Assembly (NCBI GenBank): GCA_015501595.1 | Contig: JADNRX010000228.1 | Location: 24,982-88,981 of the forward strand | Direction of reading: 5' to 3' | Source of the DNA: Hymenopellis radicata | Taxonomy: Eukaryota > Basidiomycota > Agaricomycetes > Agaricales > Physalacriaceae | Length of the DNA stretch: 64,000 bases | Made by a program: the position numbers and the translations under genes | Shown: in pieces, positions 11,001 to 22,029 of the stretch | How the letters are laid out: the number at the start of each line of letters is the position of its first letter | Position numbering within the stretch: the first letter of the stretch is position 1 | The notes under the pieces: model-generated | Told to the model about the DNA's origin: nothing | The model's database searches: none | Seen by the model: the letters and a program-made list of their open reading frames with translations, nothing else

Positions 11001-13207
11001 ATCTCCCTTACATTTCTTCATTCGGGGTTTTTTGAACATTGGCTATCTTAGGTTCGCTCTAGTTGGCGATTTGTTGTGTGTAAACTGCTGTGGCATCATC
11101 TTGCGATGCGTATATCTTATTACTCTTTACATACTAAATACATTCATACCCTCTCTTCGTAGTGGGGATCCTCGGAAATTGGTCTACATTCTGCGGGTCA
11201 TCCGCTCCCATCAACACCGGTTTCTACATTCTTCGAGATCCTTCTAAACACGCCGAGTCCACTTGTTCACTTCGCCGCAGACATCAGGTGTTACACGTCG
11301 TCTTCGTTCAAGGCGGTGCCGACCACGTTTTTTCACATGTCTGGTTCTGCCTTTGTTGCCGTCGACCTTTGAATCCGCGCTCCCGTGACATTCGCGTCCT
11401 ATGTGGAGCGTAGGAATCAGCGTATCCTTGGCGTGTTCGACCAATAGGATACGAGGTACAAGGCCAAGTGATTCTTCATCATTCCAAGAGCTTCTTATCA
11501 ACACGGCCTTCTTGCTCAGCTGCTCGCGTGAGTTATTGAAGTTCCACCGCTGTGAAATCTGGTTGGAGTAGAAGTCCCGCTAGGAACTAACTGCCGTTGT
11601 TTGCATGCTGAGACCGTACTTTCCGGTGACGCTTCCTCTTTAACTGATTCACGACATAGAGGAGGCGTGGGAAATCCTAACGTAGAATGAAGCATCGATC
11701 TGTTCGTCGTTTCATCGCTGGAGCGTTGGATATTGAATAGCTCACGCGAGAGTATAACAGTCCCTCCACCATTCATTTGGCCGGTTCAACTCATTCAGCG
11801 TTATATTGCGGCATCACATCGGCGTTTGCTGAGAGTGGTCCTAGATGGCTAACTTATTCCCGGAACCTAAGCTTCAACGGCGTAGGAAAAATCAGTTGCC
11901 TTCACAGAGAAGCGTCGTGGCGATACTTGCGATCCAGCGCTGAATCCTGATCGTTCGCCGCTTGGCCGGTCGGTGGGCACTGGGGAAATTGGGATCAAGA
12001 TTCAACTTACATTTTCAAGTTTCAAAATTCAGCCATGTGCCACCACGTAGAGCAAAACGACAAACTTCAAGAAGGTCGATATGATCCCTACCTGGATTGA
12101 ACAGATGGCCTTGTGGAAGCAAATCCTGAGCAGGAAAGCTGGAATCACACACTCTACCGCTGAGCTAAGGGATCGTGCCTTTTCAGCTCACCATCAGCCC
12201 TCTCTCGGGAGCATGCTCATCTCGTCTTAATGTAACTCGCCCCCCGTACACCCAATGATATTTACAACTATAGCCTTCTATCGAGAGGCTCTACGGAGCG
12301 TATTAATAGATTTAACTCAAACGAGAAGTGTAATCTACCGCCTTTTTTCGCCAGGCAGGCTATAAATAGGACTCACGTCTCGTTCAATAGGCTTGTGCCG
12401 ACGGCCAGCCGTCTTCTAGTGTGCTCCCGTTGAACCTCGGTCATTCTGGTTTCATTTTCCCATTTAGAAGGTCCCGGTAGTAGCAGCGGGAAGACTCGGA
12501 TTCAACCCATGCTGCTGTAATGCTTTCGTTATTTTACGAGCTGCGTAACCGGTATACGCGGATTGCCGGAACTGATTACAGTGAGAAGCTGTAAGAAGCC
12601 CCCGCGCTGCAGTTCTATGCCCGACCGGGCACTCAACGCATTCAAATGTAGGTGGCAAACGTACGCAAGTAGCCGTAAAACTGTATGCCCGCGACAGCTA
12701 AGAACCCAAATATAGAGTAACCATGCTGTTTCCCGAGATGGTGTGGCATCCTTCGACAGTTTCAATTAGGGTGTAGTATCTGAATCAGTCTTCAGAGAAG
12801 TGTAAGCCAATAGAAGAGTCCGGGATTCTGTAACATGGGTTCAATTTAAGCACAGCGGGTCAAATTGACAGAAACACCGAGCTATAGTACTCACACTTCC
12901 AGTACAGAAATAGCCGAGTAGTGTACAGGAACAGCGGTGACACAGACGGGTTGAATATAGTTCGCTAATTCGAGTCCGTTTGGACATTCTAGTCTATGGT
13001 CAGCACGGGGTGACGCCGCTCATGCGAGTAAGTAGCCGAAAGAAGCACGAATCTCTCTAGCTGTCAGTTGAAGTGCTATGAAGCAGTTCTCTGAATAGTA
13101 TAATGTACACGCCATAATTGTACATTTGATGCCTGAAATTAGTGAGTATAAACTCGTGCTGAGACATCTTCAATTTACGAAAGAGAACCCACCTCGCCGA
13201 TATTGAT
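11001..13207. other. Gene-poor region containing one tRNA
   Basis: Apart from the tRNA at 12,082-12,174 I see no gene. Short ORFs on both strands lack domains and splice structure. Confidence 0.45.
12082..12174 (-). tRNA. Intron-containing tRNA, probably tRNA-Trp (CCA)
   Basis: On the minus strand a 93-nt cloverleaf can be drawn. The acceptor stem is GATCCCT paired with AGGGATC plus discriminator A. The D arm is GCTC-AGCGGTA-GAGT, which matches the A box. The T arm is ATCTG-TTCAATC-CAGGT, which matches the B box. The anticodon loop reads TTCCAG, giving CCA after T33, and an intron of about 19 nt follows position 37. A short T run follows the 3' end, as for Pol III termination. The anticodon stem has one A-C mismatch and the T stem one G-T pair, so a decayed tRNA or a different alignment (UCC, Gly) cannot be excluded. 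Confidence 0.6.
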
Positions 13208-13957
13208 TCATCCAACCATACTACGTTTCCGACCTCTCAAACGGACATCATCCAATCTCCTTTTCACCGCGACCCACTCTTTCCCCATCTTTGCCTCATA
13301 CGCGTTCAAGACCGACGCGAACAATGGCTCAGATTCTGGGTGCGTCGACGAGAACGCACGTTCGAGGACGTATAAATCAACAGCCTTGTCCTCCACAAGG
13401 CCGGATACATATGATAACCCAAAATCAATAAGGTATAGCGAGGTCGGGAGGCTAGTTCGGCCTGGATGACGAAGCATCATGTTCGAAGTGGTAAGATCGC
13501 CGTGGATGATATCTGTAAGATGCATCTTCGCAATCTCCGTCCCGACAAGGCCCATGAGAGCCTCAAGAGACAAGCCGTATTCCTCTAAAGATTCGGCTGT
13601 AACATCCAACTCCTCCTCGTTGTCATCGTCGTCCTCAGGTTCAGCACCGGGTATTAGTTTTCTGATGCTTTGTCCATCGATCCATTCGAGACCAAGGACG
13701 CCTTCGCTGGCATCGACCATGCGTAATCCTGGCACGTTTACGCCAGATCGAAGGCATTTCAGTAGCGCTCTGGCCTCTCCGGCGACCCGAGCGCGTGTTA
13801 GCGACGCGTCTAGAGACGGATGCCGATATTGTTTGTGGAAGCGATGTTTGATCAGAAGCGGCGTGGAGGCTAATGTCGTTTTGTAGACTTTGGCTTCAGC
13901 ACCCTGAGATATAGGCTGAGATGTTGCGATAAGGCTAGTTGAAGGCGAATGCGCCAT
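13208..13957 (-). CDS. BUD32: BUD32, KEOPS/EKC complex atypical kinase/ATPase
   Basis: A single-exon frame of 249 codons. It has the small Bud32/PRPK kinase layout: N-terminal ISQGAEAKVYKT (shortened nucleotide loop), a Lys in LLIKHRFHKQYRHP, and the family hallmark YRHPSLDASLTRARVAGEAR. The catalytic loop is IIHGDLTTSNMML, followed by LYLIDFGLSY, then DKAVDLYVLERAF. The basic C-terminal tail RLRGRKRSMVG is also typical. Bud32 drives the KEOPS complex with Kae1/Cgi121/Pcc1 in making N6-threonylcarbamoyl-adenosine on tRNAs and in telomere upkeep. A 15-residue acidic insert (PEDDDDNEEELD) sits after the hinge. The start at 13,957 fits the family; upstream in-frame codons run into the inverted repeat at 14,093. 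Confidence 0.95.
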   Translation of the reverse strand: MAHSPSTSLIATSQPISQGAEAKVYKTTLASTPLLIKHRFHKQYRHPSLDASLTRARVAGEARALLKCLRSGVNVPGLRMVDASEGVLGLEWIDGQSIRKLIPGAEPEDDDDNEEELDVTAESLEEYGLSLEALMGLVGTEIAKMHLTDIIHGDLTTSNMMLRHPGRTSLPTSLYLIDFGLSYVSGLVEDKAVDLYVLERAFSSTHPESEPLFASVLNAYEAKMGKEWVAVKRRLDDVRLRGRKRSMVG

Positions 13958-14092
13958 TATAGGCTTAGCAGACTTGATGGTGGTAAGAAGGTAAAAGTGA
14001 TGACAGCGTCGATCATGTTTTACACCGTCACATGGCCTCTTACGAAGTGCTCCGAGCCTCGAGGTGTTTAAGTTGTTGTTTTGTGTACTCCA

Positions 14093-14572
14093 GCTCAAGA
14101 GGTGAGCGATCGTGAAATCCCGCACACAGATCTGCTCGCGTGGTTCTCGCGTGCTGCAGATGCCGCGTCGCGGCATAGGCCAAACACGAGCTGGAAGGAC
14201 TCAGCCTTCTGGCCCCAAAAACGGCCCCTTCTAGCTTTGAACATAGTACTAGGATCACTTGTTTCTCCCCGGTTTCCTGGTCAGTGGCGGGAAATAGGGC
14301 TGAATCAGTACGGCAGGCTGGGCTGATGCTGCAACACCTCGTCTTTGCTAGTTTATAGCTTGTTTTATCGTTCAGATCCTCTAACAATATTCTGTATAAG
14401 ACAAACATATGTCTTGCATGCAAATGGTACCGATATTTGCTCATACAATGCGGGCAGGACGTGCTGCCCCACTTGCCAGCTTCAGCCCATGCCGGGACGC
14501 GGCATCTGCAGCACGCGAGAACCACGCGAGCAGATCTGTGTGCGGGATTTCACGATCGCTCACCTCTTGCTC
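14093..14572. repeat. 84-bp inverted repeat pair (14,093-14,176 and 14,489-14,572)
   Basis: The two 84-bp arms are reverse complements with about three mismatches and are separated by 312 bp. The arms are GC-rich and contain a near-palindromic CGCGACGCGG core at the inner end. Neither arm belongs to a gene; the left one lies 135 bp upstream of BUD32. It could be a small hairpin element (MITE-like) or a structured promoter. No clear target duplication was found. Confidence 0.75.
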
Positions 14573-15374
14573 CAGCTAACTCTCTCTGGAGCTTCATTAA
14601 ATGCAACGAATGGGGCAACCCTTTGGAATATAGTACTCCCGGAGTATTTTCAACGCCACGCTGGAAACGAAGCCTAGATCTGCCAAGTACAAGTTCGGAA
14701 GATAATGACCGTTGCACGTAGCGTACTCCCGCACTTCAACGGAATACTAATATCAAACACGTACGGTCCTTTCAAAACACTTCTAGAAGCGAGACTCCGA
14801 GGCTCACGCAGGCAATCAATCACCTCGTGTCGCAGCGAGGTTGTGCCCATTCAATAATGGTTTGCTGTTCTCGCGAGAAATGCGGCTCAATCGTCACTGG
14901 CTAAGCTGCGAAGGGGACAATGACTCGACCCCCGCGCACTCTCTAAACAGTCCTTATCTTGATGGCGAGCTAGTGTCGATCGCGCCCGTCAATTATGTGC
15001 AATGGACAGCTGGAATTTTGACTAATGCCTAAACTCGCAGGTCAGTCAGAAATACTGGCCATCGGCGAAGCTTGTGTATTATTAGACTGACTTACCTTCC
15101 TCAAGTCTACCTTGCGAGCTCTCCGGACGATTGCGGCCGCTGCAATCATTCCTGTTCTATACAGAAGTCTGGTGGCAATGTATCATTGTGGGCTTGAGCA
15201 TGGGACGTTCGTGAAGAAGGCTAGGGTGCATGTTACTATGAGGTGCGATTCTATGTAATTCCTAGTCGTAAGATCATTATTATGCGGCGTGTAGGGTTAG
15301 AGCAGTAGGTTCAAGGTATACTTCCAAGCTGTCCGTCGTTACATCATGTCGTAAGAGGAGCATCAGGACTTGGG
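14573..15374. other. Intergenic, nothing recognised
   Basis: About 800 bp without a supportable gene, between the inverted repeat and the 3' end of the GPI-protein gene. Confidence 0.4.
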
Positions 15375-16613
15375 CTACGAGAACGACAACAGAAGCGCAG
15401 CAAAGAACACGATGGTAGAACACAGCGATGGCCATGGAGACACCGACAACGCAGCATTCCTACAGCATCAAGGTCGTCAGCACATTATTGTGGAGAAACA
15501 TAGAGCGAGAACATACTGGTCGGACTGTGGCCGCTCCGTGATCGTCACCTGTAGGACAGCGACCAATCCGTCAACAGCATTGGTTACACCATCAATCAGA
15601 ACAGTCAAGTTGTGATTTATGCCGATACTCGTGTTCTGAAGCATTCCAGACGCGTAGGACACATCGGTCTTATAAGTATATCCACCATAAGAAGTCGATC
15701 CAGAATACGTCGACTCGTTGGTGAGTGTCAATGTCGGTATTACAGATCCAGTGATATTGCCGACGATATAATCGCGACCAAGATTATAGCCGTTGGGCAC
15801 GATGTCGTGTTGCACTATAGACAAATTTGGAGTTGGAAATTAGCTGGTGAGAACGTTGTGATTGCCTCACGTGAAATGGGCATCTCGTAGGAACACGCCA
15901 TAAATATCGCGCCACTGGGGGAAGCGTCAGCACGTGTACTTGCCTATCGATAAGGCGCTCACCTGTTCCCCCCGTCGCCGTTTTGTACCCAGTAGCGGAA
16001 GTGATTTCCACCTTTGATCGTCTCTGTGCACGAGCCGAGCGCTGGATCGCCGTAGTTATACCGAATCACTGCCGTCTCGTTTACTGACCAGACCCAGATA
16101 AGCATGAGCGACAGATGTTTGACGCGACTTGGAACGCACGATAGCCATTTCCGTCGCCCAAATCTACCTGCTGCGCTGTTCCTTGATGTTGGCCCAAGCA
16201 TTCTCCGGAAAACTGTAATGACCTGTGAAGATAAAGTTAATGACGAGCGTAAGGGAATACTTTGACACGTACAAAAAGTAGTTCGGAGGCCACCGTTCTC
16301 CTCCTGATCTTTGAGCATTTGCTCATCCGAGTTGCCGGAGATAATAGCGTTTACTGGTTCTGCTTGTCCAGGCGGGTATGTCGTCCCAAGGATGTTCTAC
16401 GCGAAGGAATGGGTTCAAGACATCAGATCGATGAAAAAGTGGGCCTACTGTCAATAAGGACCCTCCTCTCTCAGATTCATACGGATTATAGTATCCCGCC
16501 TCTGGGACACTTCGATCTGCTCTTCGCCAGAAAAAGAGGAGACTGCGTATGTCGAGCGCATAAGAAAGAGAGGGTAGACAAAGCAGAAAGAGAAATGCAG
16601 GAACTCTAAACAT
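15375..16613 (-). CDS. Secreted GPI-anchored glycoprotein, uncharacterised fungal family
   Basis: A multi-exon minus-strand gene. Exon 1 starts with a signal peptide (MFRVPAFLFLLCLPSLSYA). Splicing then gives NILGTTYPPGQAEPVNAIIS, GNSDEQMLKDQEENGGLRT, FSGECLGQHQGTAQQVDLGD, VNETAVIRYNYGDPALGSC, GGNHFRYWVQNGDGGNSGAI, LQHDIVPNGYNLGRDYIVG and ESTYSGSTSYGGYTYKTDV. The last exon (after an acceptor near 15,444) reads NAALSVSPWPSLCSTIVFFA and ends in a hydrophobic tail of about 14 residues without a cytosolic part, which is a GPI-anchor signal. Several N-x-S/T sites and paired Cys are present. It should lie on the plasma membrane or cell wall. The function is unknown. All introns keep the frame. Confidence 0.8.
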
Positions 16614-16756
16614 GACAATCAGAATAGAAGAAGGGCTAAAGGAGAGCGCGCCCACTTTGGCTTGAGTGCCTTGGCTGCAAGAGCCAAGAAGGAAGATTAG
16701 GTCAGCATAATCTGTTTCCTTTTCCCTCAGTGAAGACAAAAGCATACATACCGTCA

Positions 16757-17057
16757 AAATACAGTTTCAAGTCTTATTCCACTGTGATTGCAATGCAGCT
16801 ACTTGGAACCCGTCAGGTGCACCTAATTCGTGTTGCTCTCATTACATGACAAGGCGCTTTGACATCTTGTTGATGGCTCGGAAGCCTAACCGTGCCGAAC
16901 TCTAAGCTACTCTAAGAACTACCAACGGACCGTTACGGACGAAATGCCATGGGCAGCAGAAGTCCGGCGGTACTGTTGCTTTATTCAAGGGCCATCAGGA
17001 TCAGCATGATTTTAAGATGGAGCTCCAGAGAATACAGCGAGTCAGAAGCCAGTCAAC
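16757..17057 (+). promoter_or_regulatory. Upstream region shared by the two esterase copies
   Basis: About 230 bp here aligns with 48,888-49,115 upstream of the second esterase (shared tracts include ATGGGCAGCAGAAGTCCGGC). The duplication therefore carried the promoter. In the second copy about 200 bp of unrelated sequence is inserted between this block and the ATG. Confidence 0.5.
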
Positions 17058-19392
17058 ATGCGCCCATCTCTGTTTTCGTTCTTCGTACAAGCTTCTGTGG
17101 TCTTCGCAGCGGCCTCTCCTCCTGTGGTAAAGTTGGACGATGCCGTGGTCACTGGTACTATAGATGGACAGACGCACAAGTTCCTTGGAATACCTTTTGG
17201 CCAGCCGCCGTAAATATTTCAATGCTCATTTCATTATGACACTCAACAGAACGGCGATCTTCGTTTTCAACTTCCTCAGCCGGTCGACGCGTACACGGGA
17301 GCTCTCAACGCGAGCGTGTTCGGTCCTGCTTGTCCTCAGCAGTCCGGACCCTTCCCCGGACCTACGTGAACTCCAGCGATCTTCCCGCAGAGGTGTCGGC
17401 TATCTTCACGACGAGTAGCACGGAAATCCTTTCAGATGAAGACTGTAGGTTTCTGTTGCGCTCAGGCGCGTTATTCAAGTGCTTATTCGTCCTTCGAGGT
17501 TTGTCCATCAACGTCGTCAAGCCTGCGGATACCCAGCCACATAGCGGACTTCCTGTTGCAGTTGTACGTCCGCCTTAGTTTCTCTGCTACCCGCCGAAAT
17601 TAATCGTCACAGTGGTTTTACGGAGGTATTCAAGATTGTCTATATTGAGAAAGCAAACACTTTCTGACTTTCTCTGGAAAGGTGGATTCGAGGTTGGTGG
17701 AAGCGCAGGGTATGATACTTCGCTTTTGGCTCGCCTTTTCTTGACTCGCATATGCAGATATAACGGAAGTATCATTGTCGACCGCTCTTTGGACTTGGGA
17801 GAGCCAATCATCTACGTATCGTTCAATTATCGTGTTTCAGGTAAGCAGGTCTAGCTGACCTCGCTCTACTAAGTATCGGGTTTTTGTAACTTTCTTCCAG
17901 CGTGGGGATTTCTGGCCAGTAAGGAAGTGAAGGCAGCCGGTGTGGGAAACCTTGGGCTTCAAGATCGTATGTCCACATCCGCCTCTGTTACACAACTCTC
18001 CTGATTCATCGTGATACCGCATACAGAAAGATTGGCTCTCAAATGGGTCCGAAAGTACATCGCAGAATTCGGAGGTGATCCGGACAAAGTTACAATGCGA
18101 GTTCTCTTCTTTACTACCCCAGTTTCCATGAACTAAAGACAGGTCAACAGCTGGGGAGAATCTGCTGGCTCTATGTCTGCAACAACTCAAATGCTTGTCA
18201 ATGATGGAGACACGGAGGGACTCTTCCGTGGCGTATTTGTGCATTCTGGGTCTCCTCTTCCCACTGGCGACTTGGAGCACGGTCAACAATGTACATTCAA
18301 CTCCTCGTTCAATGAACATGATGCTGATTGCCCTCGAAAGACTATGATGCCATCGTGAACGAAACAGGTTGCGCAGGCTCAGTTGATACTCTAGCGTGTC
18401 TGAGGACCGTTCCTTACGATATTCTGCAAGCCGCCGTCAACAGATCTCCGTTCATTTTCGGCTACCAAGTACGTTCATACATTCCATGCTTTGCTCAATG
18501 CTGATTGTCATCCGTATAATAGTCGTTCCCTTTGGCGTTCATGCCCCGCACCGACGGCGTATTCTTATCTGACAACGCTCAGCGTCTAATTGAACAGGGA
18601 AAAGTCGCTCCCGTTCCCATCGTAAGCGGTACGTGACTTGCATCCCATTGATATCTGCGAAATCTCTGAGTCAATTTTCGATAGGTGAATGCGACGATGA
18701 AGGCACAATGTTCGCGTTAGGATCGCGCAACATTACGTGAGTCCTATCCACGACTTTCAAGGTCGACTTGATCAGATATCTCAACTGTTCTCAGAACCAA
18801 TGCCCAATTCAAGAAGTATCTGCAGACTGTTGTGTTCCCTATCACTGGCCTGCCGGAGGAGGACCTTGATACAATTCTGAATCTGTATCCTCAAGCGGTC
18901 GAAGAAGGATCTCCCTTTGGTACTGGAAGTGCGAATGCCATTACACCGGAATACAAACGAATGTCTGCTCTCGTGGGAGATATAGCGCTACAAGGCCCAC
19001 GCCGATTCTTCCTTAGTGCGATATCCGGCAAACAGGACATATATACATACTGTGCGTGTCTCCGAAATCATCCTTATATCTCGCTGACCCGCCTCTGAAT
19101 CCTAGTATGGAAGCGTAACAAAGATTTCCCTGTCCTAGGTGCTTTTCATGACAGCGATGTAAGAACGAATGTCTATACTCCGGGTGGGGACCTCCAGGAC
19201 TATGTCGTCCGTTTCGTTGCCCACCTGGATCCTAACGGTGACACTGGGATTAACTGGCCGAAGTGGACCTCGGAGTCACCTCAGATGCTGTCCTTGAATG
19301 ATGGCGCAGTTCCGCAGAACATCACCGAGGATACATATAGGAAGGAGACTATTGGGACGCTGAACAAGATTATGTTGGAGTACCCCTTTTAG
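17058..19392 (+). pseudogene. Type-B carboxylesterase/lipase copy 1, one frameshift
   Basis: About a dozen short exons encode a secreted esterase. The signal peptide is MRPSLFSFFVQASVVFA, followed by DGQTHKFLGIPFGQPP (oxyanion-side start of the family). Later come WFYGGGFEVGGSAG (oxyanion hole), YVSFNYRVS, and the nucleophile elbow NSWGESAGS (Ser). The acid residue is probably the Glu in ECDDEG and the His is in LGAFHDSDV. This is the Candida rugosa lipase/type-B layout of about 530-550 residues that hydrolyses ester or acyl substrates outside the cell. At about 17,361 one C is missing compared with copy 2 (GGACCTACG against GGACCCTACG), giving a TGA at 17,367-17,369. All other exons are open, so the loss is recent or a base error. 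The 3' end forms the edge of the large left inverted arm. Confidence 0.85.
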
Positions 19393-19972
19393 TAGGCTAT
19401 TTGTATTTTGGACGCTATTCCTATGATAACATGAACTTATTCGACAATACTGAAGTCCGGGACGAGTCCGACACGTCACGCCCGCGACATTTCTGAAGGG
19501 GCACGTACTACCCACCACCCATCGCTCAACGAACAAAGTATTTGCACTGTGAACGTTGGTACAGCTCCACTATATTTCGGCATTCCAGAATTTACAAGCA
19601 GTGGTCCCATATATAAATTACAATCCTATGAACTAGATGCTGTAATAATAGACTATTGAAGTTGAATAGAAGTTGGGAACTTGGAGGAAAGCAATGAATT
19701 TGATGCGTGGCGCCACAACTTTGATGTCGCACGGCCGGCTCGCTTCCTTTTTCGGTCTTTGAGTTTCCCTTCCTACTACCTAGTTCCAAGGACTTTCAGC
19801 GGCAAAGAACTGATTTACCTTGAATATTTCTTTCTAGCTCAGTCGCTGATCTCCGCTAGAATCTTGCACCAGGCGTCACTTAGGCCCCCAAGTCTGCAAA
19901 GCGCGCCGAAAACGCCTTACGTACATCATTTTCGAGTCTTAGACATGCGTTGAACTGGTCATCTCTTTCTCC

Positions 19973-21649
19973 ATGTCGATTTCTTCGCAGGACGCTCTCC
20001 TCATCCTCGCTGCCCTTGTACACGGCAAAAGTCGCGAAGACCTTCGATTCATCCTAGAGCCCAAGTGTAACATCGGCATCTCTGGGTCCCGGTATGCTTT
20101 TCAAAGCCAATACGATCAAGTCCAGAAAGCTGCGTTGGATGCGCTGGCGAGCCTCTGCGTCGAGCACCCCGGAGGCCAGATGTTCGCCGTCTCCGCGTCG
20201 CATGTCGCGGATCGCCTTTACCTCTATATCACTTCGAACACACTGGAAACGCAGTCGGAGGACGTGAAACGTTATATCGCATCGATATGGGACGCTCTAG
20301 TGCGCATTTCCCGATTGCCTAGTATCGACAGTGATGTGTCAGCGTACGACGACGCCGCCGACAGCCTAAGCTCCATCGTCTACAAGCGCTGTATGGACCG
20401 GGTCCTCGATTTCATTAGTCGACATTCCGAAGAGCTGTTTGCCTTTCGCGAGTTTGTGAAGGGGCTTCCCGATGGTGATCCCGGTGCTCGAGCCGATGGC
20501 TCCTCCTTCCTGGAAGATGTATACTCGGTGGAAGACCTGATGGCTGGAGATATCCGGCGCTTCGCTGACATTACTGCTGCTGTGACTCTGTTAACAGAGA
20601 TGGGCGTCGAGTTGCCCAAAAGTACTCCTTGAAGTAGGAATCAAGCCTAGCCATGTCAGGGCGTGCGCCACTGCTAGCCGAGTTATCTATACCCAGTACG
20701 CCACGTCGAGTTATACTCTGGTGGTTTCGAAGTATGATAAAGCCCTGGAACTGTATAACACTTCTGACAAGGGTACGCTTCATGTCCTTCGTTTTACGTT
20801 TTTTGCTGACTGAACATAGTCAGAGATCGGCCTAGTTTTGACTTGCGGGCTCATATAACAAAGTTCATGGACATAGAGAGAAGCATCGATTCTCTGTTGC
20901 AACTAGCACTTTCCCACCGTTCGCGAGCTTCCACAATATTCACGAAGAAGCCTATCATCGAGGTGATAACTCCACGGCCTGGCGTACCGTTGACATGCCA
21001 TCCTCCAGAAACCGTCTTTGCTTTTCTTCGCGATGCGGCCCCTTCGGTGTCCGACCAGGTTATCAACGCGGCAATCGATTCCTTCATACCCATATATAAC
21101 CTACCATCTCCTTCGTTGACCGCCTCACGTCTATCGAATGTCGCCTCGATAATGACTACCGTCCAGGGGCTCGTAGCAGACGATGCGTTGCCAAAGATGC
21201 GAAGTATGACCACTCTGACATTCGGACCGGATCCTGCATCTACTCTCCTTCTCCTTCATCATACTCAGCCATTAGATGCTCCAACACCATATGCGTATTT
21301 TGGACTCTCCTCCGCACCGTGCTTCGGGAGTGCTACTTTATTTCGCGCATATAACTTTTCGGTGGATAAGGATATGAAGAGATGCACACGCCAAACGGAG
21401 TGCCACGTTCTCCCGTGGAGGTTTCAATTTTCTGGGGAGTCTGGCAACGATTCGTCGATGGGAGGAGGCATCGGTCTTGAGGAAGCTATGTTGCGCAATG
21501 TGAGGGCTGCCGTATCGTGCGCTCTAGATCTACCTCAGGACGGTCCTATAGATGTTGAGCAGACTTCGAAGGATATCCTGGGTCAGTTGGAGAACGTTTG
21601 TTGTTCGATTTCTCCCGTGGTGGAACCAGCTGCCAAGGTCTCAAATTGA
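19973..21649 (+). CDS. Uncharacterised alpha-helical protein (left copy)
   Basis: Exons 19,973-20,772 and 20,820-21,649 encode about 540 residues in total. The first part (MSISSQDALLILAALVHGKS) is helical and polar, including ALDALASLCVEHPGG. The second exon has DIERSIDSLLQLALSHRSRA. No signal peptide, membrane segment or known domain was recognised. At 20,616-20,626 the sequence reads CCCAAAAGTACTCCTTGA, which stops the first frame. With one A fewer it continues as VLLEVGIKPSHVRACATASR into the intron donor. The right copy has a different extra base at the same spot, so the ancestral gene was almost certainly one continuous frame. Confidence 0.65.
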
Positions 21650-22029
21650 GTTGAATTGCGCAGATTGAGCTATTGCACGATGTAATTACGGACACGAAAC
21701 AAGCATTGGAGTTGAGTTTGGTCCGCTGCAGACAGACCCCGATCCGCAAGTCAATCACTGGTGCCCATGTCAATCAGATGCAGAGGGAAGAGTCAGTATG
21801 ACCATGTGAATTCCTCCGACTCCAGAAAAGCGTGATTCCAGACTGCGAATAATGCGCGTTCCCACAATGGGAACCGCTAGATACTAATAGAGCCTTTCGA
21901 GCTTCAAGCTCCAATGTCACGAAAACAGTAGTGAAACCCCGATTTAGGGTTTGTGGATCCGGCGGAGACGGACCGGACAGCCATGCCATTGTTCAGCTAC
22001 TGGTCCCGCATTCCCTCTTGTTCCCTCCC

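Noticed and set aside
16949..17239. 96-codon frame overlapping the esterase start
   Set aside because: It is the unspliced wrong frame through the esterase promoter and first exon.
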